The notes beneath the pieces were generated by a model. The model was not told the origin of the DNA, did not search any database, and was given only the letters and a program-made list of their open reading frames with translations. 64,000 bases of DNA from Aristolochia californica (lineage: Eukaryota > Streptophyta > Magnoliopsida > Piperales > Aristolochiaceae): positions 14,875,237-14,939,236 of the forward strand of contig JARWKL010000009.1 of assembly GCA_029961685.1 (NCBI GenBank). Reading direction: 5' to 3'. A program made the translations under genes and the position numbers. Numbering within the stretch: the stretch's first letter is position 1; the number at the start of each line of letters is the position of its first letter. Below, one piece after another: positions 36,801-51,000 of this stretch.

Positions 36801-38584
36801 AGAAAGGGATTTTTCTACACATGCTTTAAAAAATGGATATGCATGCTCGAAACATGTTAAAGTTGCAAATGACCCATGGATCCAAACCTTTCAAAAAGAA
36901 TAAAAAACTTCTCATTAAATTCTCAAGTGAACGTGCGGTGGGATATTCAACCGAGTAATACAAGCCATTATTTTGCCCATTAACGAAAAGCTGACCTAGC
37001 GATCATTGATCATTGTAAACTGATTTATCATGCGTAACGGGCCACATTTTTTTAAGCAATGACTTTTGGGTTGGGATTCAAAACTCAGTTTAAAATTCCC
37101 TCGCCTCCCCTTTTCCCGACGATTGTAAAACCTGATATATAAATTCTAAAACGAGTTTTAAATCCCTAAAAATTACACAAACTTTTTGGAAATATCTCTC
37201 TCCATATTTGTGCATTGTGCATTTCCATTTTAGATGTGTACATTTTTCTTAAATCAAAACTTTAGTTTTCACTTTTTCCTTCATCTCGTAGACAAAAAAC
37301 AGAATAGATGACAACGAAATGAAAATTTTAGACTCTGTGTATGGAGAAAATTTAAAGCAATAACAAACGTAAGTAAAGAAAATTTATTCACACACCACAA
37401 ATGAAGAAAAAAGTTTTCTCAACCAAGTTTGGGAAATTCCACTAGTTCAGCAACCCCAATAGGTTGGAATTTGACAAGAAAGGGATTTTTCTACACATGC
37501 TTTAAAAAATGGATATGCATGCTCGAAACATGTTAAAGTTGCAAATGACCCATGGATCCAAACCTTTCAAAAAGAATAAAAAACTTCTCATTAAATTCTC
37601 AAGTGAACGTGCGGTGGGATATTCAACCGAGTAATACAAGCCATTATTTTGCCCATTAACGAAAAGCTGACCTAGCGATCATTGATCATTGTAAACTGAT
37701 TTATCATGCGTAACGGGCCACATTTTTTTAAGCAATGACTTTTGGGTTGGGATTCAAAACTCAGTTTAAAATTCCCTCGCCTCCCCTTTTCCCGACGATT
37801 GTAAAACCTGATATATAAATTCTAAAACGAGTTTTAAATCCCTAAAAATTACACAAACTTTTTGGAAATATCTCTCTCCATATTTGTGCATTGTGCATTT
37901 CCATTTTAGATGTGTACATTTTTCTTAAATCAAAACTTTAGTTTTCACTTTTTCCTTCATCTCGTAGACAAAAAACAGAATAGATGACAACGAAATGAAA
38001 ATTTTAGACTCTGTGTATGGAGAAAATTTAAAGCAATAACAAACGTAAGTAATGAAAATTTATTCACACACCACAAATGAAGAAAAAATTTTCCTCATCC
38101 AAGTTTGGGAAATTCCACTAGTTCAGCAACACCAATAGGTTGGAATTTGATAAGAAAGGGATTTTTCTACACATGCTTTAAAAAATGGATATGCATGCTC
38201 GAAACATGTTAAAGTTGCAAATGACCCATGGATCCAAACCTTTCAAAAAGAATAAAAAACTTCTCATTAAATTCTCAAGTGAACGTGCGGTGGGATATTT
38301 AACCGAGTCAAACAAGCCATTATTTTGCCCATTAACGAAAAGCTGACCTAGCGATCATTGATCATTGTAAACTGATTTATCATGCGTGACGGGCCACATT
38401 TTTTTAAGGATTGACTTTTGGGTTGGGATTCAACACTCAGTTTAAAATTCCCTCGCCTCCCCTTTTCCCGACGATTGTAAAACCTGATATATAAAGACTA
38501 AAAGGAGTTTTAAATCCCTATAAAATTACACAAACTTTTTGGAAATATCTCTCTCCATATTTGTGCATTGTGCATTTCCATTTT
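33846..38584 (+). repeat. Seven-monomer block A-B-E-F-C-C'-D (4739 bp)
   Basis: Units start at 33846, 34523, 35200, 35879, 36556, 37232 and 37908. It is the six-monomer HOR with one extra C-type unit. The E unit is 679 bp with the same extra T as the unit at 28430. Both C units have the private 'gatattcaacc'. Confidence 0.88.
37232..37907 (+). repeat. Hybrid monomer, D 5' end and C body (duplication junction)
   Basis: It begins with 'ctttag' like class D but from 'aagtaaagaa' (about 37372) is class C and shares 'gatattcaacc' with the unit at 36556. The switch lies between about 37265 and 37375. This is what a one-monomer tandem duplication by exchange between adjacent C and D units would leave. 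Confidence 0.85.
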
Positions 38585-39938
38585 AGATGTGTACATTTTT
38601 CTTAAATCAAAACTTGAGTTTTCACTTTTTCCTTCATCTCGTAGACAAAAAACAGAATAGATGACAACGAAATGAAAATTTTAGACTCTGTGTATGGTGA
38701 AAATTTAAAGCAATAACAAACGTAAGTAAAGAAAATTTATTCACACACCACAAATGAAGAAAAAAGTTTTCTCATCCAAGTTTGGGAAATTCCACTAGTT
38801 CAACAACCCCAGTAGGTTGGAATTTGATAAGAAAGAGATTTTTCTACACATGCTTTAAAAAATGGATATGCATGGCTCGAAACATGTTAAAGTTTCAAAT
38901 GACCCATGGATCCAAACCTTTCAAAAAGAATAAAAAACTTCTCATTAAATTCTCAAGTGAATGTGCCGTGGGATATTTAACCGAGTCAAACAAGCCATTA
39001 TTTTGCCCATTAACAAAAAGCTGACCTAGCGATCATTGATCATTGTAAACTGATTTATCATGCGTAACGGGCCACATTTTTTTAAGGAATGACTTTTGGG
39101 TTGGGATTCAACACTCAGTTTAAAATTCCCTCGCCTCCCCTTTTCCCGACGATTGCAAAACACTATATATAAAGACTAAAACGAGTTTTAAATCCCTAAA
39201 AATTACACAAACTTTTTGGAAATATCTCTCTCCATATTTGTGCATTGTGCATTTCCATTTTAGATGTGTACATTTTTCTTAAATCAAAACTTGGGTTTTC
39301 ACTTTTTCCTTCATCTCGTAGACAAAAAACAGAATAGATGACAACGAAATGAAAATTTTAGACTCTGTGTATGGAGAAAATTTAAAGCAATAACAAACGT
39401 AAGTAAATAAAATTTAATCACACACCACAAATGAAGAAAAAAGTTTTCTTATCCAAGTGTGGGAAATTCCACTAGTTCAACAACCCCAATAGGTTGGAAT
39501 TTGATAAGAAAGAGATTTTTCTACACATGCTTTAAAAAATGGATATGCATGCTCGAAACATTTTAAAGTTGAAAATGAACCATGGATCCAAACCTTTCAA
39601 AAAGAATAAAAAACTTCTCATTAAATTCTAAAGTGAACGTGCGGTGGGATATTTAACCGAGTCAAACAAGCCATTATTTTGCCCATTAACGAAAAGTTGA
39701 CCTAGCGATCATTGATCATTGTAAACTGATTTATCATGCGTGACGGGCCACATTTTTTTAAGGATTGACTTTTGGGTTGGGATTCAACACTCAGTTTAAA
39801 ATTCCCTCGCCTCCCCTTTTCCCGACGATTGTAAAACCTGATATATAAAGACTAAAAGGAGTTTTAAATCCCTATAAAATTACACAAACTTTTTGGAAAT
39901 ATCTCTCTCCATATTTGTGCATTGTGCATTTCCATTTT
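38585..39938 (+). repeat. Two-monomer block A-(B/D)
   Basis: Units start at 38585 and 39262. The second is class B until 'cgaaaagttgacc' (near 39692) and class D from 'aaggattg' (near 39762) through 'aaaaggag'. The hybrid is followed by another A, consistent with deletion of part of a longer HOR by exchange between B and D. Confidence 0.85.
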
Positions 39939-42646
39939 AGATGTGTACATTTTTCTTAAATCAAAACTTGAGTTTTCACTTTTTCCTTCATCTCGTAGAC
40001 AAAAAACAGAATAGATGACAACGAAATGAAAATTTTAGACTCTGTGTACGGTGAAAATTTAAAGCAATAACAAACGTAAGTAAAGAAAATTTATTCACAC
40101 ACCACAAATGAAGAAAAAAGTTTTCTCATCCAAGTTTGGGAAATTCCACTAGTTCAACAACCCCAGTAGGTTGGAATTTGATAAGAAAGAGATTTTTCTA
40201 CACATGCTTTAAAAAATGGATATGCATGGCTCGAAACATGTTAAAGTTTCAAATGACCCATGGATCCAAACCTTTCAAAAAGAATAAAAAACTTCTCATT
40301 AAATTCTCAAGTGAATGTGCCGTGGGATATTTAACCGAGTCAAACAAGCCATTATTTTGCCCATTAACAAAAAGCTGACCTAGCGATCATTGATCATTGT
40401 AAACTGATTTATCATGCGTAACGGGCCACATTTTTTTAAGGAATGACTTTTGGGTTGGGATTCAACACTCAGTTTAAAATTCCCTCGCCTCCCCTTTTCC
40501 CGACGATTGCAAAACACTATATATAAAGACTAAAACGAGTTTTAAATCCCTAAAAATTACACAAACTTTTTGGAAATATCTCTCTCCATATTTGTGCATT
40601 GTGCATTTCCATTTTAGATGTGTACATTTTTCTTAAATCAAAACTTGGGTTTTCACTTTTTCCTTCATCTCGTAGACAAAAAACAGAATAGATGACAACG
40701 AAATGAAAATTTTAGACTCTGTGTATGGAGAAAATTTAAAGCAATAACAAACGTAAGTAATGAAAATTTATTCACACACCACAAATGAAGAAAAAATTTT
40801 CCTCATCCAAGTTTGGGAAATTCCACTAGTTCAACAACCCCAATAGGTTGGAATTTGATAAGAAAGGGATTTTTCTACACATGCTTTAAAAAATGGATAT
40901 GCATGCTCGAAACATGTTAAAGTTGCAAATGACCCATGGATCCAAACCTTTCAAAAAGAATAAAAAACTTCTCATTAAATTCTCAAGTGAACGTGCGGTG
41001 GGATATTTAACCGAGTCAAACAAGCCATTATTTTGCCCATTAACGAAAAGCTGACCTAGCGATCATTGATCATTGTAAACTGATTTATCATGCGTGACGG
41101 GCCACATTTTTTTAAGGATTGACTTTTGGGTTGGGATTCAACACTCAGTTTAAAATTCCCTCGCCTCCCCTTTTCCCGACGATTGTAAAACCTGATATAT
41201 AAAGACTAAAATGAGTTTTAAATCCCTATAAAATTACACAAACTTTTTGGAAATATCTCTCTCCATATTTGTGCATTGTGCATTTCCATTTTAGATGTGT
41301 ACATTTTTCTTAAATCAAAACTTGAGTTTTCACTTTTTCCTTCATCTCGTAGACAAAAAACAGAATAGATGACAACGAAATGAAAATTTTAGACTCTGTG
41401 TATGGAGAAAATTTAAAGCAATAACAAACGTAAGTAAAGAAAATTTATTCCCACACCACAAATGAAGAAAAAAGTTTTCTCATCCAAGTTTGGGAAATTC
41501 CACTAGTTCAACAACTCCAGTAGGTTGGAATTTGATAACAAAGAGATTTTTCTACACATGCTTCAAAAAATGGATATGCATGTCTCGAAACATGTTAAAG
41601 TTGCAAATGACCCATGGATCCAAACCTTTCAATAAGAATAAAAAACTTCTCATTAAATTCTCAAGTGAACGTGCCGTGGGATATTTAACCGAGTCAAACA
41701 AGCCATTATTTTGCCCATTAACAAAAAGCTGACCTAGCGATCATTGATCATTGTAAACTGATTTATCATGCGTGACGGGCCACATTTTTTTAAGGAATGA
41801 CTTTTGGGTTGGGATTCAACACTCAGTTTAAAATTCCCTCGCCTCCCCTTTTCCCGACGATTGCAAAACCTGATATATAAAGACTAAAACGAGTTTTAAA
41901 TCCCTAAAAATTACACAAACTTTTTGGAAATATCTCTCTCCATATTTGTGCATTGTGCATTTCCATTTTAGATGTGTACATTTTTCTTAAATCAAAACTT
42001 TAGTTTTCACTTTTTCCTTCATCTCGTAGACAAAAAACAGAATAGATGACAACGAAATGAAAATTTTAGACTCTGTGTATGGAGAAAATTTAAAGCAATA
42101 ACAAACGTAAGTAATGAAAATTTATTCACACACCACAAATGAAGAAAAGAGTTTCCTCATCCAAGTTTGGGAAATTCCACTAGTTCAGCAACCCCAATAG
42201 GTTGGAATTCGATAAGAAAGGGATTTTTCTACACATGCTTTAAAAAATGGATATGCATGCTCGAAACATGTTAAAGTTGCAAATAACCCATGGATCCAAA
42301 CCTTTCAAAAAGAATAAAAAACTTCTCATTAAATTCTCAAGTGAACGTGCGGTGGGATATTTAACCGAGTCAAACAAGCCATTATTTTGCCCATTAACGA
42401 AAAGCTGACCTAGCGATCATTGATCATTGTAAACTGATTTATCATGCGTGACGGGCCACATTTTTTTAAGGATTGACTTTTGGGTTGGGATTCAACACTC
42501 AGTTTAAAATTCCCTCGCCTCCCCTTTTCCCGACGATTGTAAAACCTGATATATAAAGACTAAAATGAGTTTTAAATCCCTATAAAATTACACAAACTTT
42601 TTGGAAATATCTCTCTCCATATTTGTGCATTGTGCATTTTCATTTT
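39939..42646 (+). repeat. Four-monomer block A-F'-G-D'
   Basis: Units start at 39939, 40616, 41293 and 41970. A has 'gtgtacggtg', shared with the A units at 45353 and 52121. The second unit is F-like with 'caacaacc'. G (41293) is A-like but has 'atggagaaa', 'gttgcaaatg', 'gataacaaag' and 'caataagaat'. The last is D-like with 'aagagtttcc' and the F-type 'aaaatgag' end. Confidence 0.75.
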
Positions 42647-45352
42647 AGATGTGTACATTTTTCTTAAATCAAAACTTGAGTTTTCACTTTTTCCTTCATC
42701 TCGTAGACAAAAAACAGAATAGATGACAACGAAATGAAAATTTTAGACTCTGTGTATGGTGAAAATTTAAAGCAATAACAAACGTAAGTAAAGAAAATTT
42801 ATTCACACACCACAAATGAAGAAAAAAGTTTTCTCATCCAAGTTTGGGAAATTCTACTAGTTCAGCAACCCCAATAGGTTGGAATTTGGTAAGAAAGAGA
42901 TTTTTCTACACATGCTTTAAAAAATGGATATGCATGGCTCGAAACATGTTAAAGTTGCAAATGACCCATGGATCCAAACCTTTCAAAAAGAATGAAAAAC
43001 TTCTCATTAAATTCTCAAGTGAATGTGCCGTGGGATATTTAACCGAGTCAAACAAGCCATTATTTTGCCCATTAACAAAAAGCTGACCTAGCGATCATTG
43101 ATCATTGTAAACTGATTTATCATGCGTAACGGGCCACATTTTTTTAAGGAATGACTTTTGGGTTGGGATTCAACACTCAGTTTAAAATTCCCTCGCCTCC
43201 CCTTTTCCCGACGATTGCAAAACACTATATATAAAGACTAAAACGAGTTTTAAATCCCTATAAAATTACAAAAACTTTTTGGAAATATCTCTCTCCATAT
43301 TTGTGGATTGTGCATTTCCATTTTAGATGTGTACATTTTTCTTAAATCAAAACTTGGGTTTTCACTTTTTCCTTCATCTCGTAGAAAAAAACAGAATAGA
43401 TGACAACGAAATGAAAATTTTAGACTCTGTGTATGGAGAAAATTTAAAGCAATAACAAACGTAAGTAAAGAAAATTTAATCACACACCACAAATGAAGAA
43501 AAAAGTTTTCTCATCCAAGTGTGGGAAATCCCACTAGTTCAACAACCCCAATAGGTTGGAATTTGATAAGAAAGAGATTTTTCTACACATGCTTTAAAAA
43601 ATGGATATGCATGCTCGAAACATGTTAAAGTTGAAAATGAACCATGGATCCAAACCTTTCAAAAAGAATAAAAAACTTCTCATTAAATTCTCAAGTGAAT
43701 GTGCGGTGGGATATTTAACCGAGTCAAACAAGCCATTATTTTGCCCATTAACAAAAAGCTGACCTAGCGATCATTGATCATTGTAAACTGATTTATCATG
43801 CGTAACGGGCCACATTTTTTTAAGGAATGACTTTTGGGTTGGGATTCAACACTCAGTTTAAAATTCCCTCGCCTCCCCTTTTCCCGACGATTGCAAAACC
43901 TGATATATAAAGACTAAAAAGAGTTTTAAATCCCTAAAAATTACACAAACTATTTGGAAATATCTCTCTCCATATTTGTGCATTGTGCATTTCCATTTTA
44001 GATGTCTACATTTTTCTTAGATCAAAACTTGAGTTTTCACTTTTTCCTTCATCTCGTAGACAAAAAACAGAATAGATGACAACGAAATGAAAATTTTAGA
44101 CTCTGTGTATGGAGAAAATTTAAAGCAATAACAAACGTAAGTAAAGAAAATTTATTCACACACCACAAATGAAGAAAAAAGTTTTCTCAACCAAGTTTGG
44201 GAAATTCCACTAGTTCAGCAACCCCAATAGGTTGGAATTTGACAAGAAAGGGATTTTTCTACACATGCTTTAAAAAATGGATATGCATGCTCAAAACATG
44301 TTAAAGTTGCAAATGACCCATGGATCCAAACCTTTCAAAAAGAATAAAAAACTTCTCATAAAATTCTCAAGTGAACGTGCGGTGGGATATTTAACCGAGT
44401 AATACAAGCCATTATTTTGCCCATTAACGAAAAGCTGACCTAGCGATCATTGATCAATGTAAACTGATTTATCATGCGTAACGGGCCACATTTTTTTAAG
44501 CAATGACTTTTGGGTTGGGATTCAAAACTCAGTTTAAAATTCCCTCGCCTCCCCTTTTCCCGACGATTGTAAAACCTGATATATAAATTCTAAAACGAGT
44601 TTTAAATCCCTAAAAATTACACAAACTTTTTGGAAATATCTCTCTCCATATTTGTGCATTGTGCATTTCCATTTTAGATGTGTACATTTTTCTTAAATCA
44701 AAACTTTAGTTTTCACTTTTTCCTTCATCTCGTAGACAAAAAACAGAATAGATGACAACGAAATGAAAATTTTAGACTCTGTGTATGGAGAAAATTTAAA
44801 GCAATAACAAACGTAAGTAATGAAAATTTATTCACACACCACAAATGAAGAAAAAATTTTCCTCATCCAAGTTTGGGAAATTCCGCTAGTTCAGCAACAC
44901 CAATAGGTTGGAATTTGATAAGAAAGGGATTTTTCTACACATGCTTTAAAAAATGGATATGCATGCTCGAAACATGTTAAAGTTGCAAATGACCCATGGA
45001 TCCAAACCTTTCAAAAAGAATAAAAAACTTCTCATTAAATTCTCAAGTGAACGTGCGGTAGGATATTTAACCGAGTCAAACAAGCCATTATTTTGCCCAT
45101 TAACGAAAAGCTGACCTAGCGATCATTGATCATTGTAAACTGATTTATCATGCGTGACGGGCCACATTTTTTTAAGGATTGACTTTTGGGTTGGGATTCA
45201 ACACTCAGTTTAAAATTCCCTCGCCTCCCCTTTTCCCGACGATTGTAAAACCTGATATATAAAGACTAAAAGGAGTTTTAAATCCCTATAAAATTACACA
45301 AACTTTTTGGAAATATCTCTCTCCATATTTGTGCATTGTGCATTTCCATTTT
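42647..45352 (+). repeat. Four-monomer block A'-H-C-D
   Basis: Units start at 42647 (678 bp), 43325 (675 bp), 44000 (676 bp) and 44676 (677 bp). The first is A-like with 'caataggttgg' and 'ggtaagaaag' and has lost AATAAA (AATGAA). H lost one base in the A run after 'gtag'. C begins 'agatgtctac' and has 'cttagatc'. The order H-C-D with 'cttagatc' repeats 25040-27075. Confidence 0.82.
43325..43999 (+). repeat. Shortest monomer (675 bp), class H with a one-base deletion
   Basis: The run after 'gtag' reads 'gtagaaaaaaacag' where other copies have 'gtagacaaaaaacag'. This shifts the 25-codon frame beginning at its ATG and removes the nearby stop. It is the only complete unit shorter than 676 bp. 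Confidence 0.85.
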
Positions 45353-48059
45353 AGATGTGTACATTTTTCTTAAATCAAAACTTGAGTTTTCACTTTTTCC
45401 TTCATCTCGTAGACAAAAAACAGAATAGATGACAACGAAATGAAAATTTTAGACTCTGTGTACGGTGAAAATTTAAAGCAATAACAAACGTAAGTAAAGA
45501 AAATTTATTCACACACCACAAATGAAGAAAAAAGTTTTCTCATCCAAGTTTGGGAAATTCCACTAGTTCAACAACCCCAGTAGGTTGGAATTTGATAAGA
45601 AAGAGATTTTTCTACACATGCTTTAAAAAATGGATATGCATGGCTCGAAACATGTTAAAGTTTCAAATGACCCATGGATCCAAACCTTTCAAAAAGAATA
45701 AAAAACTTCTCATTAAATTCTCAAGTGAATGTGCCGTGGGATATTTAACCGAGTCAAACAAGCCATTATTTTGCCCATTAACAAAAAGCTGACCTAGCGA
45801 TCATTGATCATTGTAAACTGATTTATCATGCGTAACGGGCCACATTTTTTTAAGGAATGACTTTTGGGTTGGGATTCAACACTCAGTTTAAAATTCCCTC
45901 GCCTCCCCTTTTCCCGACGATTGCAAAACACTATATATAAAGACTAAAACGAGTTTTAAATCCCTAAAAATTACACAAACTTTTTGGAAATATCTCTCTC
46001 CATATTTGTGCATTGTGCATTTCCATTTTAGATGTGTACATTTTTCTTAAATCAAAACTTGGGTTTTCACTTTTTCCTTCATCTCGTAGACAAAAAACAG
46101 AATAGATGACAACGAAATGAAAATTTTAGACTCTGTGTATGGAGAAAATTTAAAGCAATAACAAACGTAAGTAAATAAAATTTAATCACACACCACAAAT
46201 GAAGAAAAAAGTTTTCTTATCCAAGTGTGGGAAATTCCACTAGTTCAACAACCCCAATAGGTTGGAATTTGATAAGAAAGAGATTTTTCTACACATGCTT
46301 TAAAAAATGGATATGCATGCTCGAAACATTTTAAAGTTGAAAATGAACCATGGATCCAAACCTTTCAAAAAGAATAAAAAACTTCTCATTAAATTCTAAA
46401 GTGAACGTGCGGTGGGATATTTAACCGAGTCAAACAAGCCATTATTTTGCCCATTAACGAAAAGTTGACCTAGCGATCATTGATCATTGTAAACTGATTT
46501 ATCATGCGTGACGGGCCACATTTTTTTAAGGAATGACTTTTGGGTTGGGATTCAACACTCAGTTTAAAATTCCCTCTCCTCCCCTTTTCCCGACGATTGC
46601 AAAACCTGATATATAAAGACTAAAACGAGTTTTAAATCCCTATAAAATTACACAAACTTTTTGGAAATATCTCTCTCCATATTTGTGCATTGTGCATTTC
46701 CATTTTAGATGTGTTCATTTTTCTTAAATCAAAACTTGAGTTTTCACTTTTTCCTTCATCTCGTAGACAAAAAACAGAATAGATGACAACGAAATGAAAA
46801 TTTTAGACTCTGTGTATGGAGAAAATTTAAAGCAATAACAAACGTAAGTAAAGAAAATTTATTCACACACCACAAATGAAGAAAAAAGTTTCCTCATCCA
46901 AGTTTGGGAAATTCCACTAGTTCAGCAACCCCAATAGGTTGGAATTTGATAAGAAAGGGATTTTTCTACACATGCTTTAAAAAATGGATATGCATGCTCG
47001 AAACATGTTAAAGTTGCAAATGACCCATGGATCCAAACCTTTCAAAAAGAATAAAAAACTTCTCATTAAATTCTCAAGTGAACGTGCGGTGGGATATTTA
47101 ACCGAGTAATACAAGCCATTATTTTGCCCATTAACGAAAAGCTGACCTAGCGATCATTGATCATTGTAAACTGATTTATCATGCGTAACGGGCCACATTT
47201 TTTTAAGCAATGACTTTTGGGTTGGGATTCAAAACTCAGTTTAAAATTGCCTCGCCTCCCCTTTTCCCGACGATTGTAAAACCTGATATATAAATTCTAA
47301 AACGAGTTTTAAATCCCTAAAAATTACACAAACTTTTTGGAAATATCTCTCTCCATATTTGTGCATTGTGCATTTCCATTTTAGATGTGTACATTTTTCT
47401 TAAATCAAAACTTTAGTTTTCACTTTTTCCTTCATCTCGTAGACAAAAAACAGAATAGATGACAACGAAATGAAAATTTTAGACTCTGTATATGGAGAAA
47501 ATTTAAAGCAATAACAAACGTAAGTAATGAAAATTTATTCACACACCACAAATGAAGAAAAAATTTTCCTCATCCAAGTTTGGGAAATTCCACTAGTTCA
47601 GCAACACCAATAGGTTGGAATTTGATAAGAAAGGGATTTTTCTACACATGCTTGAAAAAATGGATATGCATGCTCGAAACATGTTAAAGTTGCAAATGAC
47701 CCATGGATCCAAACCTTTCAAAAAGAATAAAAAACTTCTCATTAAATTCTCAAGTGAACGTGCGGTGGGATATTTAACCGAGTCAAACAAGCCATTATTT
47801 TGCCCATTAACGAAAAGCTGACCTAGCGATCATTGATCATTGTAAACTGATTTATCATGCGTGACGGGCCACATTTTTTTAAGGATTGACTTTTGGGTTG
47901 GGATTCAACACTCAGTTTAAAATTCCCTCGCCTCCCCTTTTCCCGACGATTGTAAAACCTCATATATAAAGACTAAAAGGAGTTTTAAATCCCTATAAAA
48001 TTACACAAACTTTTTGGAAATATCTCTCTCCATATTTGTGCATTGTGCATTTCCATTTT
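45353..48059 (+). repeat. Four-monomer HOR A-B-C-D (2707 bp)
   Basis: Units start at 45353, 46030, 46707 and 47383. This is a clean copy of the core HOR. C begins 'agatgtgttcat' and has 'gtttcctcatcc' with 'gataagaaaggg', a C subtype that recurs at 50768, 60921 and 63628. D has 'cttgaaaaaatgg' where others have 'ctttaaaaaatgg'. Confidence 0.9.
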
Positions 48060-51000
48060 AGATGTGTACATTTTTCTTAAATCAAAACTTGAGTTTTCAC
48101 TTTTTCCTTCATCTCGTAGACAAAAAACAGAATAGATGACAACGAAATGAAAATTTTAGACTCTGTGTATGGTGAAAATTTAAAGCAATAACAAACGTAA
48201 GTAAAGAAAATTTATTCACACACCACAAATGAAGAAAAAAGTTTTCTCATCCAAGTTTGGGAAATTCCACTAGTTCAACAACCCCAGTAGGTTGGAATTT
48301 GATAAGAAAGAGATTTTTCTACACATGCTTTAAAAAATGGATATGCATGGCTCGAAACATGTTAAAGTTTCAAATGACCCATGGATCCAAACCTTTCAAA
48401 AAGAATAAAAAACTTCTCATTAAATTCTCAAGTGAATGTGCCGTGGGATATTTAACCGAGTCAAACAAGCCATTATTTTGCCCATTAACAAAAAGCTGAC
48501 CTAGCGATCATTGATCATTGTAAACTGATTTATCATGCGTAACGGGCCACATTTTTTTAAGGAATGACTTTTGGGTTGGGATTCAACACTCAGTTTAAAA
48601 TTCCCTCGCCTCCCCTTTTCCCGACGATTGCAAAACACTATATATAAAGACTAAAACGAGTTTTAAATCCCTAAAAATTACACAAACTTTTTGGAAATAT
48701 CTCTCTCCATATTTGTGCATTGTGCATTTCCATTTTAGATGTGTACATTTTTCTTAAATCAAAACTTGGGTTTTCACTTTTTCCTTCATCTCGTAGACAA
48801 AAAACAGAATAGATGACAACAAAATGAAAATTTTAGACTCTGTGTATGGAGAAAATTTAAAGCAATAACAAACGTAAGTAAATAAAATTTAATCACACAC
48901 CACAAATGAAGAAAAAAGTTTTCTTATCCAAGTGTGGGAAATTCCACTAGTTCAACAACCCCAATAGGTTGGAATTTGATAAGAAAGAGATTTTTCTACA
49001 CATGCTTTAAAAAATGGATATGCATGCTCGAAACATTTTAAAGTTGAAAATGAACCATGGATCCAAACCTTTCAAAAAGAATAAAAAACTTCTCATTAAA
49101 TTCTAAAGTGAACGTGCGGTGGGATATTTAACCGAGTCAAACAAGCCATTATTTTGCCCATTAACGAAAAGTTGACCTAGCGATCATTGATCATTGTAAA
49201 CTGATTTATCATGCGTGACGGGCCACATTTTTTTAAGGAATGACTTTTGGGTTGGGATTCAACACTCAGTTTAAAATTCCCTCTCCTCCCCTTTTCCCGA
49301 CGATTGCAAAACCTGATATATAAAGACTAAAACGAGTTTTAAATCCCTATAAAATTACACAAACTTTTTGGAAATATCTCTCTCCATATTTGTGCATTGT
49401 GCATTTCCATTTTAGATGTGTACATTTTTCTTAAATCAAAACTTGAGTTTTCACTTTTTCCTTCATCTCGTAGACAAAAAACAGAATAGATGACAACGAA
49501 ATGAAAATTTTAGACTCTGTGTATGGTGAAAATTTAAAGCAATAACAAACGTAAGTAAAGAAAATTTATTCACACACCACAAATGAAGAAAAAAGTTTTC
49601 TCATCCAAGTTTGGGAAATTCCACTAGTTCAGCAACCCCAATAGGTTGGAATTTGATAAGAAAGAGATTTTTCTACACATGCTTCAAAAAATGGATATGC
49701 ATGGCTCGAAACATGTTATAGTTGCAAATGACCCATGGATCCAAACCTTTCAAAAAGAATAAAAAACTTCTCATTAAATTCTCAAGTGAACGTGCAGTGG
49801 GATATTTAACCGAGTCAAACAAACCATTATTTTGCCCATTAACAAAAAGCTGACCTAGCGATCATTGATCATTGTAAACTGATTTATCATGCGTAACGGG
49901 CCACATTTTTTTAAGGAATGACTTTTGGGTTGGGATTCAACACTCAGTTTAAAATTCCCTCGCCTCCCCTTTTCCCGACGATTGCAAAACACTATATATA
50001 AAGACTAAAACGAGTTTTAAATCCCTAAAAATTACACAAACTTTTTGGAAATATCTCTCTCCATATTTGTGCATTGTGCATTTCCATTTTAGATGTGTAC
50101 ATTTTTCTTAAATCAAAACTTGGGTTTTCACTTTTTCCTTCATCTCGTAGACAAAAAACAGAATAGATGACAACGAAATGAAAATTTTAGACTCTGTGTA
50201 TGGAGAAAATTTAAAGCAATAACAAACGTAAGTAAATAAAATTTAATCACACACCACAAATGAAGAAAAAAGTTTTCTTATCCAAGTGTGGGAAATTCCA
50301 CTAGTTCAACAACCCCAATAGGTTGGAATTTGATAAGAAAGAGATTTTTCTACACATGCTTTAAAAAATGGATATGCATGCTCGAAACATTTTAAAGTTG
50401 AAAATGAACCATGGATCCAAACCTTTCAAAAAGAATAAAAAACTTCTCATTAAATTCTAAAGTGAACGTGCGGTGGGATATTTAACCGAGTCAAACAAGC
50501 CATTATTTTGCCCATTAACGAAAAGTTGACCTAGCGATCATTGATCATTGTAAACTGATTTATCATGCGTGACGGGCCACATTTTTTTAAGGAATGACTT
50601 TTGGGTTGGGATTCAACACTCAGTTTAAAATTCCCTCGCCTCCCCTTTTCCCGACGATTGCAAAACCTGATATATAAAGACTAAAACGAGTTTTAAATCC
50701 CTATAAAATTACACAAACTTTTTGGAAATATCTCTCTCCATATTTGTGCATTGTGCATTTCCATTTTAGATGTGTTCATTTTTCTTAAATCAAAACTTGA
50801 GTTTTCACTTTTTCCTTCATCTCGTAGACAAAAAACAGAATAGATGACAACGAAATGAAAATTTTAGACTCTGTGTATGGAGAAAATTTAAAGCAATAAC
50901 AAACGTAAGTAAAGAAAATTTATTCACACACCACAAATGAAGAAAAAAGTTTCCTCATCCAAGTTTGGGAAATTCCACTAGTTCAGCAACCCCAATAGGT

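Noticed and set aside
43250..43492. 80-codon frame on the minus strand across a unit boundary
   Set aside because: It depends on the one-base deletion in the unit at 43325 and is absent from the other units. No domain or signal is visible.
47615..47821. 68-codon frame on the + strand
   Set aside because: It starts at TTG and exists only because 'ctttaaaaaatgg' became 'cttgaaaaaatgg' in this one unit, removing a stop.
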